A DNA stretch of 64,000 bases from Sporolactobacillus sp. THM19-2 (GCF_004153195.1 NZ_SEMC01000001.1:186001-250000), one strand, 5' to 3'; shown: positions 26,979 through 36,090, counted from the first letter of the stretch. Translations and numbers: made by a program. Notes: a model not told the origin generated them from the letters alone.

Positions 26979-27739
26979 TATCGTTTTTCCTCCTTTCTCG
27001 CGACGAGCGCGAGAAAAATTTCTTCCAGTGTCGGCTGTTTTTCTACATACTCTTTCTTTGCAGGCGGGAACAGGTTTTTCAGTTCCGCGAGTGTACCGCA
27101 TACGATGATCTTTCCTTCATGGAGAATGGCGATTCGGTCGGCAAGTTTCTCGGCTTCCTCCAGATACTGCGTGGTCAGGAACACTGTCGTACCGCTCCCG
27201 GAAAGTGCTTTGACCGCCTTCCAGACCCCGAGGCGCGCCTCGGGATCAAGCCCGGTGGTTGGCTCGTCCAGAAAAATAAGCGGCGGTTTTCCAATCAGAC
27301 TCATGGCGATGTCCAGTTTGCGGCGCATACCGCCCGAATAGGTTGCAACCCTGCGGTCGGCGGCGTCGGCCAGACCGAAATGGTTCAGAGAATCGTCCGC
27401 TAATTGACGCGGATTTTTAAGGTGTCGCAGTCTGGCAATCATGATGAGGTTTTCCCGCCCGGTCAAAATCTCATCTACGGCAGCAAACTGCCCGGTCAGA
27501 CTGATCGACTGCCGTACAGGGTCAGGCTTTGCTGTCACATCGTAGCCGTTGACGCTCACAGTCCCGCCGTCTGGCTTCAGCAGCGTGGTGAGGATTCTGA
27601 CGACCGTTGTCTTGCCCGCGCCATTAGAACCGAGCAGGGCGAAAATCTCACCTCGCTTCACTTCAAAATTGATGCCTTTCAGGACTGCCGCGCTCTTGAA
27701 AGACTTTTGCAGATCTTTTACTTCAATTGCTTTTTCCAT
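26978..27739 (-). CDS. ABC transporter ATP-binding protein (DrrA-like)
   Basis: A 253-residue ATPase. Walker A GSNGAGKTT (about 38-46), Q-loop in SLTGQFAAVDE (about 80-90), signature YSGGMRRKLD (about 133-142), Walker B LIFLDEPTTGLDP (about 153-165) and the CTD-type end are intact. The YLEEAEKLADRIAILHEGKI segment typifies DrrA/NodI exporters. It overlaps the preceding DUF1048 gene by 17 bases and the permease gene by one. Confidence 0.93.
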   Translation of the reverse strand: MEKAIEVKDLQKSFKSAAVLKGINFEVKRGEIFALLGSNGAGKTTVVRILTTLLKPDGGTVSVNGYDVTAKPDPVRQSISLTGQFAAVDEILTGRENLIMIARLRHLKNPRQLADDSLNHFGLADAADRRVATYSGGMRRKLDIAMSLIGKPPLIFLDEPTTGLDPEARLGVWKAVKALSGSGTTVFLTTQYLEEAEKLADRIAILHEGKIIVCGTLAELKNLFPPAKKEYVEKQPTLEEIFLALVARKEEKR

Positions 27740-28097
27740 CTTGATCGCCTCTTTTTTTATCCGAAACCTTTTTCATGGCCTTGTTCACTTTCCGGTTAAC
27801 AGCTTCTTGATAGACGTCGGCGTAAGTTTTTGAATCTTTGATGAGATCGTCGCAGAAAGCCGCTACATCACTGCCCGTCACTTCGAGCACTCCTTTTCCC
27901 GAGGCCGCGCCCTCTTCAAAAAGGTCGACAATACCTGAGAGTAAACCGATCCCGCTTGTTAGCTCAACTGGGCCGACTTTAAAGAAGTATTTTTGAATCT
28001 CTTTATAAACAATCTGATAATCTTGCGGGAGGGCTTTGACACGAGCCATGTGCGCCCGCCACTCTTTTTTGCTCTTGATGATATCTCGTAAGCTCAT
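27723..28097 (-). CDS. DUF1048 family protein, second copy
   Basis: A 124-residue helical, probably cytoplasmic protein similar to its upstream neighbour (shared pattern ALPQDYQIVYKEIQKYFF and AFCDDLIKDSKTYADVYQEAVNRKVNKAM). DUF1048 proteins have no established function but are regularly encoded between a PadR regulator and an ABC exporter. AGGAGGATAAA precedes the ATG. The basic C-terminal tail KKVSDKKRGDQDGKSN overlaps the ATPase start. Confidence 0.85.
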   Translation of the reverse strand: MSLRDIIKSKKEWRAHMARVKALPQDYQIVYKEIQKYFFKVGPVELTSGIGLLSGIVDLFEEGAASGKGVLEVTGSDVAAFCDDLIKDSKTYADVYQEAVNRKVNKAMKKVSDKKRGDQDGKSN

Positions 28098-28106
28098 TTT
28101 ATCCTC

Positions 28107-28463
28107 CTATTTACCTGATTTGCCTAATTTTTTTGCAATATTATTATTGAGTTGCCTGCGCCACTTGTCGCGAAAAGACTTTGCCCCTTCTTCGCCGGCA
28201 AGTGCTGAACAGAAGCCCTTGATATCGTCACCTAAAACGTCCTGGACACGCTGACCGTCCGCTGCTGTTTCTTCGAGCAGGCCAAGTACATCGTCAAGAA
28301 TGGGCATGAGGTTGCGTCCGGTAAAATCTGAGTGCGGCCAAAGATTGAATTTGATTTTTTCCCATGCCACCTGATAATCGGCCGGCAGCTTTTTAGCTCG
28401 TGATTCAAAAGTTTTCAATTCTTTAGTCATGTCACTGCCCGTGATTTTTTCCCAGAAATTCAT
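28107..28463 (-). CDS. DUF1048 family protein, first copy
   Basis: A 118-residue helical protein starting MNFWEKITGSDMTKEL, with LPADYQVAWEKIKFNLW and GFCSALAGEEGAKSFRDKWRRQLNNNIAKK matching the second copy in outline. AAAGGAGAG lies before the ATG at 28463, and the open frame upstream to 28511 is not likely translated. The start overlaps the stop of padR (ATGA). Two tandem but diverged DUF1048 genes suggest an old duplication, perhaps forming a heteromer. Confidence 0.87.
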   Translation of the reverse strand: MNFWEKITGSDMTKELKTFESRAKKLPADYQVAWEKIKFNLWPHSDFTGRNLMPILDDVLGLLEETAADGQRVQDVLGDDIKGFCSALAGEEGAKSFRDKWRRQLNNNIAKKLGKSGK

Positions 28464-28789
28464 TCTTTTCTCTCCTTTAACTCGTTCATTTTTGATGACA
28501 GGAAAGCCCATCTTTCCCAGAACTTTCGCAGTTCCTCGCGTCCCGCGTCGTTGAGAGCAAAAAACTTTCGCGGCGGCCCCATGCTGGAGGGCTTTTTGGC
28601 GACTTTTACCAGTTTGTTTCTTTCAAGCCGGACCAGGATGGTATACACTGTTCCCTCCACAACATCTGTAAATCCGAGGGCGTTCAGACGCCGCGTGATT
28701 TCGTAGCCGTAGGTTTCTTTGCGGCTTATCAATTCAAGGACACAGCCCTCAAGTACGCCCTTGAGCATTTCTGTCAGGTTTTTCAGCAT
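28460..28789 (-). CDS. PadR-family transcriptional regulator
   Basis: A 109-residue winged-helix protein. LEGCVLELISRKETYGYEI (about 14-32) and VEGTVYTILVRLERNKLV (about 43-60) are the typical PadR DNA-binding core; SSMGPPRKFFALNDAGREEL (wing) and a short C-terminal dimer helix follow. GAGGAGGG precedes the ATG. It heads a five-gene operon (padR, two DUF1048, ATPase, permease) and most likely represses it until an exported compound binds. A near-perfect inverted repeat sits over the predicted promoter. Confidence 0.93.
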   Translation of the reverse strand: MLKNLTEMLKGVLEGCVLELISRKETYGYEITRRLNALGFTDVVEGTVYTILVRLERNKLVKVAKKPSSMGPPRKFFALNDAGREELRKFWERWAFLSSKMNELKERKE

Positions 28790-28821
28790 AATCCCTCCTC
28801 ACTACTTTGTATGACCGGTAT

Positions 28822-28873
28822 GCTGTATCACTTATTACAGCTATATAGTAACACGCAATAGATGGTTTGTTAA
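28822..28873 (-). promoter_or_regulatory. Promoter and candidate PadR operator
   Basis: On the minus strand, TTAACA (complement of 28868-28873), 17 bases, TACTAT (complement of 28845-28850). Directly after the -10, GCTGTA-N8-TACAGC (28822-28841) forms a perfect 6-bp dyad with an AT-rich centre over the likely transcription start, a fitting place for autorepression by the PadR protein. Confidence 0.55.
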
Positions 28874-29063
28874 TAGTCGGAAATTCTGCCTGATGCAAAG
28901 CATAATACAGCATTTATCAGCATCGGGCAAACCTGCCCGATGCCGGAATACCTGAGTTGAGCATCACCTGTTTAATATGTCACCTTAAAAAGGTGAGTTT
29001 GATTCAAACCGGCAGATATTTGCTCTCCGTCATGAAGGATAAGAAGAAAGAAAGCAGCACATA

Positions 29064-29222
29064 ATAAAGCGAAACTTCAATCAGTGGGGGGTCCTTACCC
29101 ACCGCTGATTGTTAGTTGAACCCATCGGGCTGCTGCGGGCAGTTACCCCCACCCGGGTCTGTTCATTTCCCCTCATAATTTTGAGGTGGGGGTCTTACTG
29201 CCCGTTAATGCGGGATAAAAAA
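29064..29222 (+). repeat. Dispersed ~150-bp structured repeat, copy B
   Basis: The best-formed copy of the family also seen at 11277-11427 and 42831-42983. The first hairpin is AATCAGTG/CGCTGATT. The second arm CGGGCAGTTACCCCCACC (29136-29153) pairs with 29185-29204 (GGTGGGGG...TTACTGCCCG), giving a long stem with a small bulge, and GCGGGATAAAAAA closes the element. It lies 40 bases before ytfI. The remaining gap between padR and this element (28874-29063) shows nothing recognisable. Confidence 0.87.
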
Positions 29223-29262
29223 CGACTTTCCAAGCGGTCATCCTGGTCTGGAGGATGGGCTT

Positions 29263-29922
29263 ATGTTACTCCTTTTTTTACTGACAGGCCTTCTTTTATT
29301 TTTCGTCCTTGCACTTATTCTCATTTTAGGAAGCACCCTCTCTGTTCTCCTTAATGCTGAATTCAGCAATGGCAGGCTTGATGCTTCGGCGCAGCTCATG
29401 TTATGGAAGAAAACAATCTGGCAGGGCCGGATCAGCGAAACGAATCTGGAAGAGATGCTGCTGCACGCTCTTGCAGAATCAGATGAGTGGAAGGAGAGCG
29501 CCCGGGGCAGGCGATCCGCACAAGACGTGTTCAGCCGCAGGAAGAGCTGGATGCGCGTTTTCCGTTCGATTCATTGGTCTGATCAAATGCATGTCAGGCA
29601 TTTTCAATGGCAGACGGTCTGTGGTACGGGTGATGCCCCTCTGACCGCTTTGTGCTGCGGTTTTATCTGGGCAATGAAGTCAGCTGTTCTGCCACTGATC
29701 GGCCAGATGACGAATCAGAATCTGCATGTCACCGTTCATCCGTTATTCCGGCAAATGACATTCCGTTCCCGCCTGTCATGCATGGTAACAATCAAAACAG
29801 GAAAAGCTATCGGTATAGTCAGGCAGATAGTAAAGCAAATGAAAGGGGGAGAAAAGCGTGGCAGATCATCCAATTCAGGGGCTAATGAAAACAGCGCTGG
29901 AAAGTATCCAGTCAATGATTGA
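29263..29922 (+). CDS. ytfI: DUF2953 protein, YtfI-like
   Basis: A 219-residue protein with an N-terminal transmembrane helix (about 2-24) followed by a soluble domain; WQTVCGTGDAPLTALCCGFIWAMKSAV (about 115-141) is the DUF2953-like core. The C-terminus is basic. It precedes and overlaps ytfJ, as in B. subtilis, where the pair belongs to the sporulation regulon. Function unknown; a membrane-bound partner of YtfJ is plausible. GGAGGATGG precedes the ATG. Confidence 0.8.
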   Translation: MLLLFLLTGLLLFFVLALILILGSTLSVLLNAEFSNGRLDASAQLMLWKKTIWQGRISETNLEEMLLHALAESDEWKESARGRRSAQDVFSRRKSWMRVFRSIHWSDQMHVRHFQWQTVCGTGDAPLTALCCGFIWAMKSAVLPLIGQMTNQNLHVTVHPLFRQMTFRSRLSCMVTIKTGKAIGIVRQIVKQMKGGEKRGRSSNSGANENSAGKYPVND

Positions 29923-30331
29923 TGTCCGCACGATTATCGGGGATCCGATCGAGACAGAAGACGGCCATTTGATCATTACGATTTCAAAAGTGGGGTTCGG
30001 TTTTGTTGCCGGCGGCAGTGAATTTAGTACAAAAAACGAAAATCCTGATGAACAGCAGGGTGAGGAAGAGGAAGCCTATCTGCCGTTCGGAGGCGGAACG
30101 GGCGGGGGTGTGTCCATCACTCCGATTGCTTTTCTTATTATCGGACCTCATGGTGTGAAAACCATCCATCTGGATCATCAGACACACCTCTATGAAAGGT
30201 TGATCGATTTAGCTCCGAGAACGGTAGAAAAAATCAAGGAAATCATGGATGAAACCGCAGTGGGGCAGGGTGTCCGCCCGAAAAAGAAAAAAAAGCCGGA
30301 CGAATGGTCGAAGGATACGGAATGGGAATAA
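29858..30331 (+). CDS. ytfJ: GerW-family sporulation protein YtfJ
   Basis: A 157-residue protein. HPIQGLMKTALESIQSMIDVRTIIGDPI (about 4-31) and the glycine-rich GGGTGGGVSITPIAFLII (about 77-94) are the signatures of the GerW/YtfJ family, which is needed in the spore for proper germinant response. The start is GTG with an AAAGGGGGAG site. The gene overlaps ytfI by 65 bases, unusually long for this window. Confidence 0.92.
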   Translation: MADHPIQGLMKTALESIQSMIDVRTIIGDPIETEDGHLIITISKVGFGFVAGGSEFSTKNENPDEQQGEEEEAYLPFGGGTGGGVSITPIAFLIIGPHGVKTIHLDHQTHLYERLIDLAPRTVEKIKEIMDETAVGQGVRPKKKKKPDEWSKDTEWE

Positions 30332-30420
30332 GACGGGCAGATCAGGCGCCGTCTTCTGTTCTTTTGAAACAGGACCGGTTTATTCGACGTACATGGATAC
30401 GGTAATTATTTTTGATTTTT

Positions 30421-30452
30421 AAGTGGATAGATGGCAATCCACTTGTTTTCTA
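30421..30452 (+). terminator. Probable terminator of ytfIJ
   Basis: AAGTGGAT (30421-30428) pairs perfectly with ATCCACTT (30437-30444) around an eight-base loop and is followed by a T-rich stretch, about 90 bases after ytfJ. Confidence 0.65.
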
Positions 30453-30502
30453 TTGCCCTGCCACTAAAATTAATTTATAGTGTACATAGGAGCGTTGCAG
30501 AT

Positions 30503-30673
30503 ATGAACCATGGAACATCTAACGGAACTTACCAGGTGAAGCATGCGCTGCGCCCGGATTCAGGTAAACGGGAGACCGAACTGTTTTCCGGTGGCGGGTT
30601 CAGCAGCAGGACTGCGTCCACGGCGGCTCATTCTGATGGAGAATCAGACACACTTCGGGATGCAGAAAAATAA
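30503..30673 (+). CDS. Hypothetical 56-residue protein
   Basis: A short open frame (MNHGTSNGTYQVKHALRPD... to ...TLRDAEK) with AGGAG ten bases before its ATG and a hydrophilic, G/S/T-rich composition reminiscent of small spore proteins, though no family is recognised. It occupies the place where B. subtilis has tpx and shows no thiol-peroxidase sequence. It could be spurious. Confidence 0.4.
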   Translation: MNHGTSNGTYQVKHALRPDSGKRETELFSGGGFSSRTASTAAHSDGESDTLRDAEK

Positions 30674-30702
30674 TGTCAAATTTTTTGCTGTGTGTTTTGT
30701 GT

Positions 30703-30716
30703 TGAAAGCGCTTTAT
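30703..30716 (+). promoter_or_regulatory. Candidate cre (CcpA) site before ytxK-ackA
   Basis: TGAAAGCGCTTTAT matches the catabolite response element consensus (TGWAANCGNTNWCA) at nearly all positions. It lies 32 bases before the ytxK start. In B. subtilis CcpA activates ackA from a cre, but the location here so close to the gene fits repression or a promoter that I cannot identify. Confidence 0.6.
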
Positions 30717-30747
30717 GGATGGTTTATGGATTATGGGGGAAGACATC

Positions 30748-31725
30748 TTGGAAACGACAATAGTGACCGATTTATTTTCGGTACTTGATCAGGCTGCACT
30801 TATAATTATGAAAAAGCACAAAATATCCTATTTAGAGGGCCTGTGTGCCGCAGGTGAGGATATTTTCAAAGACAGGGTGACCGACCATGACCTTAAAGAG
30901 AAGCTGGAACCGCTGTATGCGGCCTTTTTTCATAAGGGAATGACAGCTGAAGATGTACGGCGTGCGTTCCAGCTTGCTGTACTTAAGGGTATGAAAAAGG
31001 ACTCGGCGGCCGGTGATGACATGACACCTGATGCGCTGGTTATCTTAATGGGGCATATTGCCAGTCAGCTGATGGGAAAGTATTCGTCATTTTCAGTTCT
31101 TGATCCTGCTACAGGAACAGCCAATCTCCTTACAGGCATCATGAATCAGTCCAGTCAGGGTCATATCCTTGCCTGTGGAGCAGACACGAACGATCTGATG
31201 ATCCGGCTTGCCTGGACGAATGCCAATTTGCAGCAGAATGAGATTCATCTCTTACATCAGGATGGTCTCAAACCGATCCTGACTGAACCGGCAGACCTTG
31301 TCGTATGTGATGTTCCGGTGGGTTTCTATCCAGATCAGGAAAACGCCAAACAATTCGAGTTAAACGGAACGGATGGAAAAGCGTATACCCATTTTCTTTT
31401 CATTGAACAGGGGTTAAAACAGCTGAAGGCAGGCGGATATCTGCTCTATCTGATTCCTAATCGACTCTTTTCAGATGACCATGACCATCATTTTCACCGT
31501 TTTATGCAGAAGCATGCCATCGTGCTGGCTCTGCTTCAGCTGCCTCTGACCCTTTTCAGGAAACCGGAGGCCGCAAAGAGTATCATGCTTCTGCGAAAAA
31601 AGGGTGGAAGTGCGGCAGTGCCCGGGGAAACGCTTCTGGCAGAACTGCCTGATTTTCTTAATGAAAACGCCATGCGAAAAGTTTTGCAGCGGATTGATCA
31701 ATGGTTTACCGATCAGTCTGTTTAG
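30748..31725 (+). CDS. ytxK: YtxK-like class I SAM-dependent methyltransferase
   Basis: A 325-residue protein with a helical N-terminal domain and an N6-adenine-methylase-like Rossmann domain: motif [15 protein letters not shown] (about 118-131) and, at the catalytic NPPY position, DVPVGFYP (about 193-200). The NPPY motif is not intact, so DNA methylation is doubtful. The frame opens at 30715, but GGGGGA (30735-30740) is seven bases before the TTG at 30748, which I take as the start. It sits directly before ackA as in B. subtilis. The substrate is unknown. Confidence 0.85.
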   Translation: METTIVTDLFSVLDQAALIIMKKHKISYLEGLCAAGEDIFKDRVTDHDLKEKLEPLYAAFFHKGMTAEDVRRAFQLAVLKGMKKDSAAGDDMTPDALVILMGHIASQLMGKYSSFSVLDPATGTANLLTGIMNQSSQGHILACGADTNDLMIRLAWTNANLQQNEIHLLHQDGLKPILTEPADLVVCDVPVGFYPDQENAKQFELNGTDGKAYTHFLFIEQGLKQLKAGGYLLYLIPNRLFSDDHDHHFHRFMQKHAIVLALLQLPLTLFRKPEAAKSIMLLRKKGGSAAVPGETLLAELPDFLNENAMRKVLQRIDQWFTDQSV

Positions 31726-31745
31726 TAGATTTGGGGGTGAAGGAT

Positions 31746-32948
31746 ATGGCATTAATACTTGCTATTAATGCAGGCAGTTCATCACTGAAATTCCAGCTTC
31801 TCGATATGCCTGCTGAAAAACTGGTGACCAAAGGCGCGGTAGAACGTATTGGACTTTCTGATTCTATTTTCACCATCAGTGTAAAAGGAGAGAAAAAGAA
31901 GGAAGTCACATCAATACCCGATCATGAAGAGGCGGTAAGGAAACTCCTGGAAAAGCTGACATCCCTTCATATTATTCAGTCACTGAAGGAGATTGAAGGG
32001 GTCGGTCATCGTGTTGTTCATGGTGGTGAAGACTTTGACGATTCCGCTCTGGTAACTGACGAAGTGATTAAAAAAATTGAGAATCTTTCAGATCTTGCTC
32101 CGTTACATAACCCCGCGAACCTTGTCGGCATCCGGGCATTCCGTGAAGTGCTGCCTGATGTTCCGGAGGTTGTTGTATTCGATACCGCTTTTCATCAGAG
32201 TATGGGAAGTGAAGCGTTTCTTTATAGTGTGCCTTATCAATACTACACGGATTACGGTGTCCGGAAATATGGTTTTCATGGAACAAGTCATAAATATGTC
32301 ACCATGAGGGCTGCAGATATACTGAATCGGCCGCTGAAGGATTTGCGCATGATCTCATGCCATTTAGGAAACGGTGCCAGTATTACAGCAGTCAGAGATG
32401 GAAAATCTATTGATACGTCCATGGGTTTTACTCCTCTTGCCGGGGTGACGATGGGAACACGTTCCGGAGATCTTGATCCGGCACTCATTCCCTACATTAT
32501 GGACAAAACCGGGATGAATGCGACTGAAGTAATCAATGTACTGAATAAAAAAAGCGGGTTACTGGGTATTTCCGGCTTCTCAAATGATTTGCGGGACCTT
32601 GAAAAGGAAGCCAGAAGAGGGAATAAGAGAGCGAAGCTGGCTATTGATGTGTTTGTTGAGCGGATTCAGAAATATATCGGGTCGTATGCTGCGAAGATGG
32701 CTGGTGTTGATGCCATTATCTTTACCGCAGGGATTGGTGAGCACAGTTCGCTGGTCCGGGAACGTGTTCTTGATGGACTGCAGTTTATGGGCGTGTTTGT
32801 GGATCCTGAAAGAAATAAGATCAACGGTAAGGAGACTTTTATCAGTGCAGAGCATTCGCCTGTAAAAGTACTGGTTATTCCAACGAATGAAGAGGTCATG
32901 ATTGCCAGGGATACGGTTCGGCTCTCAAAACTGTGGCAGAAGATCTGA
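31746..32948 (+). CDS. ackA: Acetate kinase
   Basis: A 400-residue ASKHA-fold kinase converting acetyl phosphate and ADP into acetate and [17 protein letters not shown] (about 4-17) is the first signature; [10 protein letters not shown] (about 145-154) holds the catalytic aspartate; [38 protein letters not shown] and GIGEHSS are all intact. The ATG at 31746 with a GGGGGTGA site is the start, not the earlier frame opening at 31701. Co-transcribed with ytxK, 20 bases apart. Confidence 0.97.
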   Translation: MALILAINAGSSSLKFQLLDMPAEKLVTKGAVERIGLSDSIFTISVKGEKKKEVTSIPDHEEAVRKLLEKLTSLHIIQSLKEIEGVGHRVVHGGEDFDDSALVTDEVIKKIENLSDLAPLHNPANLVGIRAFREVLPDVPEVVVFDTAFHQSMGSEAFLYSVPYQYYTDYGVRKYGFHGTSHKYVTMRAADILNRPLKDLRMISCHLGNGASITAVRDGKSIDTSMGFTPLAGVTMGTRSGDLDPALIPYIMDKTGMNATEVINVLNKKSGLLGISGFSNDLRDLEKEARRGNKRAKLAIDVFVERIQKYIGSYAAKMAGVDAIIFTAGIGEHSSLVRERVLDGLQFMGVFVDPERNKINGKETFISAEHSPVKVLVIPTNEEVMIARDTVRLSKLWQKI

Positions 32949-33024
32949 TCTGTCACATACATTCCTCTGCCCTCCATTTAATCCGGTCAGCTCTATTATT
33001 TGTGGAAAGCAGAGGTGTTGCTGA

Positions 33025-33894
33025 TTGAATATACTTGTCGCACTAAACGCGAATTATCTGTATCCGTTGAAGGTGATGCTGAAGTCACTGTTTATGAATA
33101 ATCGCGGCTGTACCATCACGGTATACATGATGTATTCCAAATTGAATGAAAATGAAATTAAAGATATACAAGAATTTGTATCCGGTGAAGGCCACCGGCT
33201 GGTGCCCGTTTTTATTCATCCCGGACTATTTGATGATGCGTTGGTTTACAGGCACTTTTCATCAGAAATGTATTACAGGCTGATTGCTTTTCGTTATCTT
33301 CCCGAATCAGTGGATCGAATTCTTTATCTGGATCCGGATATCATTAACCTGAATCCTGTATTTGATCTGTACAGGAAACCTTTCGGGAACGCATTTTTTA
33401 TGGCCTGTGAACATGCCTATTCTGCCAGAATGGCCGGTCCGTTCAATAAAATGCGCCTGAAAACACCAAAGGCAAAAGGGTATTTTAACACCGGTGTACT
33501 GATGATGAATATCAAAGCACTGAGAAAAAGCAATTCATTAAAGAAAATTATGCAGTTTACGGAGAAACACAAGCATCTGCTTCTGCCGGATCAGGATATT
33601 TTCAATGCCCTTTACTGGGACAAAATCATTTCGATTCCCGGTATGTACTATAATTACGATGCCCGCTATTATAATCTGACTCGAATTTTTCCGACGAACA
33701 AAGATCAGGCTAATCCCAAATGGATTAAAGCACATACTGTTTTTATCCATTATTGTGGCGGGCAGAAGCCCTGGCGGCCCGGGTATAAAGGGAACCTCGG
33801 TTTCTTTTTCAACTTTTATGCACGAAGATATGCTGAAGATGAAGCGGAACGCAGGGAAAGACGGACACCTGTGCATGAAACTGAGGGTCATTGA
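33025..33894 (+). CDS. Family 8 glycosyltransferase (GspA-like)
   Basis: A 289-residue GT8-fold transferase. The metal-binding DXD is DPD (103-105) in LYLDPDIINLNP. GYFNTGVLMMNI (about 152-163), LLPDQDIFNALYW (about 190-202) and HYCGGQKPW (about 245-253) complete the family pattern. It resembles the general stress protein GspA of Bacillus and LPS-type alpha-glucosyl/galactosyltransferases. The acceptor is unknown. The start is TTG with an AGAGGTG site. It stands alone between ackA and a bidirectional terminator, and I would not assign a symbol. Confidence 0.85.
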   Translation: MNILVALNANYLYPLKVMLKSLFMNNRGCTITVYMMYSKLNENEIKDIQEFVSGEGHRLVPVFIHPGLFDDALVYRHFSSEMYYRLIAFRYLPESVDRILYLDPDIINLNPVFDLYRKPFGNAFFMACEHAYSARMAGPFNKMRLKTPKAKGYFNTGVLMMNIKALRKSNSLKKIMQFTEKHKHLLLPDQDIFNALYWDKIISIPGMYYNYDARYYNLTRIFPTNKDQANPKWIKAHTVFIHYCGGQKPWRPGYKGNLGFFFNFYARRYAEDEAERRERRTPVHETEGH

Positions 33895-34031
33895 GGAGAA
33901 TCCGGATCACGGCCGGGTCGCAGCAGCACCAAAGGCTTCGTTTTTCTGCCGTTTTTTCCGTAAGGGTTCTGTACTTTCTTTGAAATATAGGAAAACCTGG
34001 CACAGACAGATTCTTTTAAAATACATAGAAA

Positions 34032-34076
34032 ACCCCGTATGACAGCGACTAGGGTCGAATCATACGGGGTATTTAT
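34032..34076. terminator. Bidirectional terminator
   Basis: A perfect 11-bp stem ACCCCGTATGA (34032-34042) with 34060-34070 between the convergent glycosyltransferase and peptidase genes, with A/T-rich flanks on both sides. Confidence 0.8.
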
Positions 34077-34091
34077 GCTTTTCACAGGGGA

Positions 34092-35186
34092 TTATTCGAT
34101 AATCTGCAGCTCTTTTGGATAGTGGGTCAGGGTCTCCGGACCGTTTTCACTCATGTACACATCATCTTCAATGCGCACGCCGGCCACACCGGGGACATAA
34201 ATTCCCGGCTCGACGGTGAATACCATGCCTGTTTCCAGAAGATTGTCATTATCTGCGCTCATCGAAGGTTCTTCATGCTCGCCAAGGCCAAGTCCGTGAC
34301 CGATGCGGTGTGTGAAATAGGCACCATAACCTGCATCAGAGATCACCTTCCGGGCTACTCCGTCGAGGTCGCCGATTCTCATTCCGGCATGAGCCGCCTG
34401 GATCGCGGCAAGGTTTGCCTGCAGGGTGGTATTGTAAATTTTACGCTGCTCATCAGATACATACTTATATCCGACCGTTCGGGTTATATCCGAGCAGTAT
34501 CCATCTATCACTACGCCCAGATCGAACAGGACCATATCGCCTTCTTTGATTTGCCGGTTTCCGGGATAGCCGTGGGGCTTTGCAGTGTTTTCACCGGTGA
34601 GAACCATGGTATCAAATGCCATTTCTGAATAGCCCTGTTTTGCCAGTTCGTATTCGATGTCAGAAATAATGGCTGTTTCGGTCCGTCCTTTTTTAATTGC
34701 GTTAACGCCGAGTTTAACGGCATAATCGGCAATCTCACCGGCTTTCTTCATTGCCGCAAGTTCCGCCGGGGATTTTATCCTGCGCATCGAAGCCAGAAAG
34801 CCCTCAATAGATCCAAAGGATGCATCAAAAAGGGACTGGACCGCTTCGGCTTTTTTATAAGGAAGGGTTCTCGGCTCGATATAGACCTTGCCGGATCCGG
34901 CTTTTCGGGAATGAATCGCTTTGGAGACGAATGTCCAGGGATCCTGATCATCCCGGTAACCGATCACTTCATGGCCGAAAGCGGACGATTTAGCCTGCCC
35001 TTCTTCCAGTGCCGGGCAGATCAGAAAGGGTTCCGCGTCGGGGAAGACAAAAAGGCCAAGAAAACGTTCATGCGGATCACACTTAAAATGTGTGAGATAA
35101 TAAACATTGGATGGTTCAGCGATATAAGCGAATCGTCCGTTATGGCTTTTCAGCCAGTCTTCAATCTTTCTGATTTTGTTTGTCAC
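34092..35186 (-). CDS. pepQ: M24B family Xaa-Pro dipeptidase
   Basis: A 364-residue metallopeptidase that cleaves X-Pro dipeptides. It has a creatinase-like N-terminal domain (about 1-125) and a pita-bread catalytic domain with all five metal ligands: D in VLFDLGVV and D in YCSDITRTVG, H in RIGHGLGLGEHEEP, E in FTVEPGIY and E in VRIEDDV. The ribosome site GGAGTGA overlaps the GTG at 35195; the GTG at 35186 is correctly spaced and is the likely start. Single gene, convergent with the glycosyltransferase and divergent from ytkL. Confidence 0.92.
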   Translation of the reverse strand: MTNKIRKIEDWLKSHNGRFAYIAEPSNVYYLTHFKCDPHERFLGLFVFPDAEPFLICPALEEGQAKSSAFGHEVIGYRDDQDPWTFVSKAIHSRKAGSGKVYIEPRTLPYKKAEAVQSLFDASFGSIEGFLASMRRIKSPAELAAMKKAGEIADYAVKLGVNAIKKGRTETAIISDIEYELAKQGYSEMAFDTMVLTGENTAKPHGYPGNRQIKEGDMVLFDLGVVIDGYCSDITRTVGYKYVSDEQRKIYNTTLQANLAAIQAAHAGMRIGDLDGVARKVISDAGYGAYFTHRIGHGLGLGEHEEPSMSADNDNLLETGMVFTVEPGIYVPGVAGVRIEDDVYMSENGPETLTHYPKELQIIE

Positions 35187-35381
35187 ATGAGTCACTCCAG
35201 TATCATCTTGTTACCCTTTAATTTATCACAATCAGTTTGAGATAACAGGGAGAACATCCGTTTTTCTGCAAAAAACATGAAAACAGCAGCTTTCCTCTGA
35301 TTTTAAGAATAGGTAGTGTATAATAAATAACAGGTATATATGAGATGATCAAATTGTTTCAACAGATGAGGGGGTACTCGG

Positions 35382-36062
35382 ATGCAACTCACATTTATCG
35401 GCCATTCGACCGTACTTATTGAAACGTCGAACGGTAATCTCGTGATCGATCCTTTTATCACTGGAAACAGCCTGGCCTCTGTGACACTGGACGATTTGCC
35501 TGAAATTGATTACATTCTGCTGACCCACGGACATGGGGATCATACGGCTGATACACTGCCTATTGCTGAAAGGGATGGATCCCTTATCATCGGCATAGCG
35601 GAACTTGCAACTTATTATGGCTGGAAAGGTTTGAAAACACATGGCATGTCGATTGGCGGAAGCTATACGTTCCCCTTTGGACGTGTCAAGCTGACCCAGG
35701 CTTTTCACGGATCCAGCATAACAGAGCCTGGCAACCGTATCGTCTATACGGGCATGCCGGCCGGACTGCTTCTTTATATTGATGGAAAAACCATTTATCA
35801 TGCGGGAGACACGGGACTTTTTACGGATATGAAACTGATCGGCGAACAAAATAATATCGACCTGGCCTTTCTGCCGATTGGAGACAATTTCACAATGGGT
35901 CCTGATGATGCACTGATCGCCGCAGACTGGCTGAAGGCGAAGACCGTCATTCCTATTCATTATGATACCTTCCCTGTAATCCGGCAGGACGCCGGGCGCT
36001 TTGTGGATCGACTGGGGACGCGCGGACGCCTTCTCAGACCGGGAGATTCCATAACACTTTAA
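35382..36062 (+). CDS. ytkL: UPF0173 metallo-beta-lactamase-fold hydrolase
   Basis: A 226-residue protein with the metal-binding motif [12 protein letters not shown] (about 47-58), a histidine at TQAFHGSS (about 106-113), [10 protein letters not shown] (about 141-150) and IPIHYDTFP near 190. Family UPF0173 is widespread; the natural substrate is unknown. It is first of a ytkL-ytoI-nrnA cluster that has the same order in B. subtilis, 28 bases before ytoI. TATAAT at 35319-35324 may be its -10, without a clear -35. Confidence 0.9.
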   Translation: MQLTFIGHSTVLIETSNGNLVIDPFITGNSLASVTLDDLPEIDYILLTHGHGDHTADTLPIAERDGSLIIGIAELATYYGWKGLKTHGMSIGGSYTFPFGRVKLTQAFHGSSITEPGNRIVYTGMPAGLLLYIDGKTIYHAGDTGLFTDMKLIGEQNNIDLAFLPIGDNFTMGPDDALIAADWLKAKTVIPIHYDTFPVIRQDAGRFVDRLGTRGRLLRPGDSITL

Positions 36063-36090
36063 TGCATGAACGGGCTTCCGGGAAAGACGG

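Noticed and set aside
30715-30747. Upstream ATG starts for ytxK
   Set aside because: They precede or overlap the GGGGGA ribosome site, which fits the TTG at 30748.
33872-34042. 56-codon frame starting inside the end of the glycosyltransferase gene
   Set aside because: No ribosome site before its ATG, and it ends in the bidirectional terminator; basic but featureless product.
34045-34072. tRNA T-arm-like GGGTCGAATC
   Set aside because: It is part of the terminator hairpin; no acceptor or anticodon arms can be found around it.
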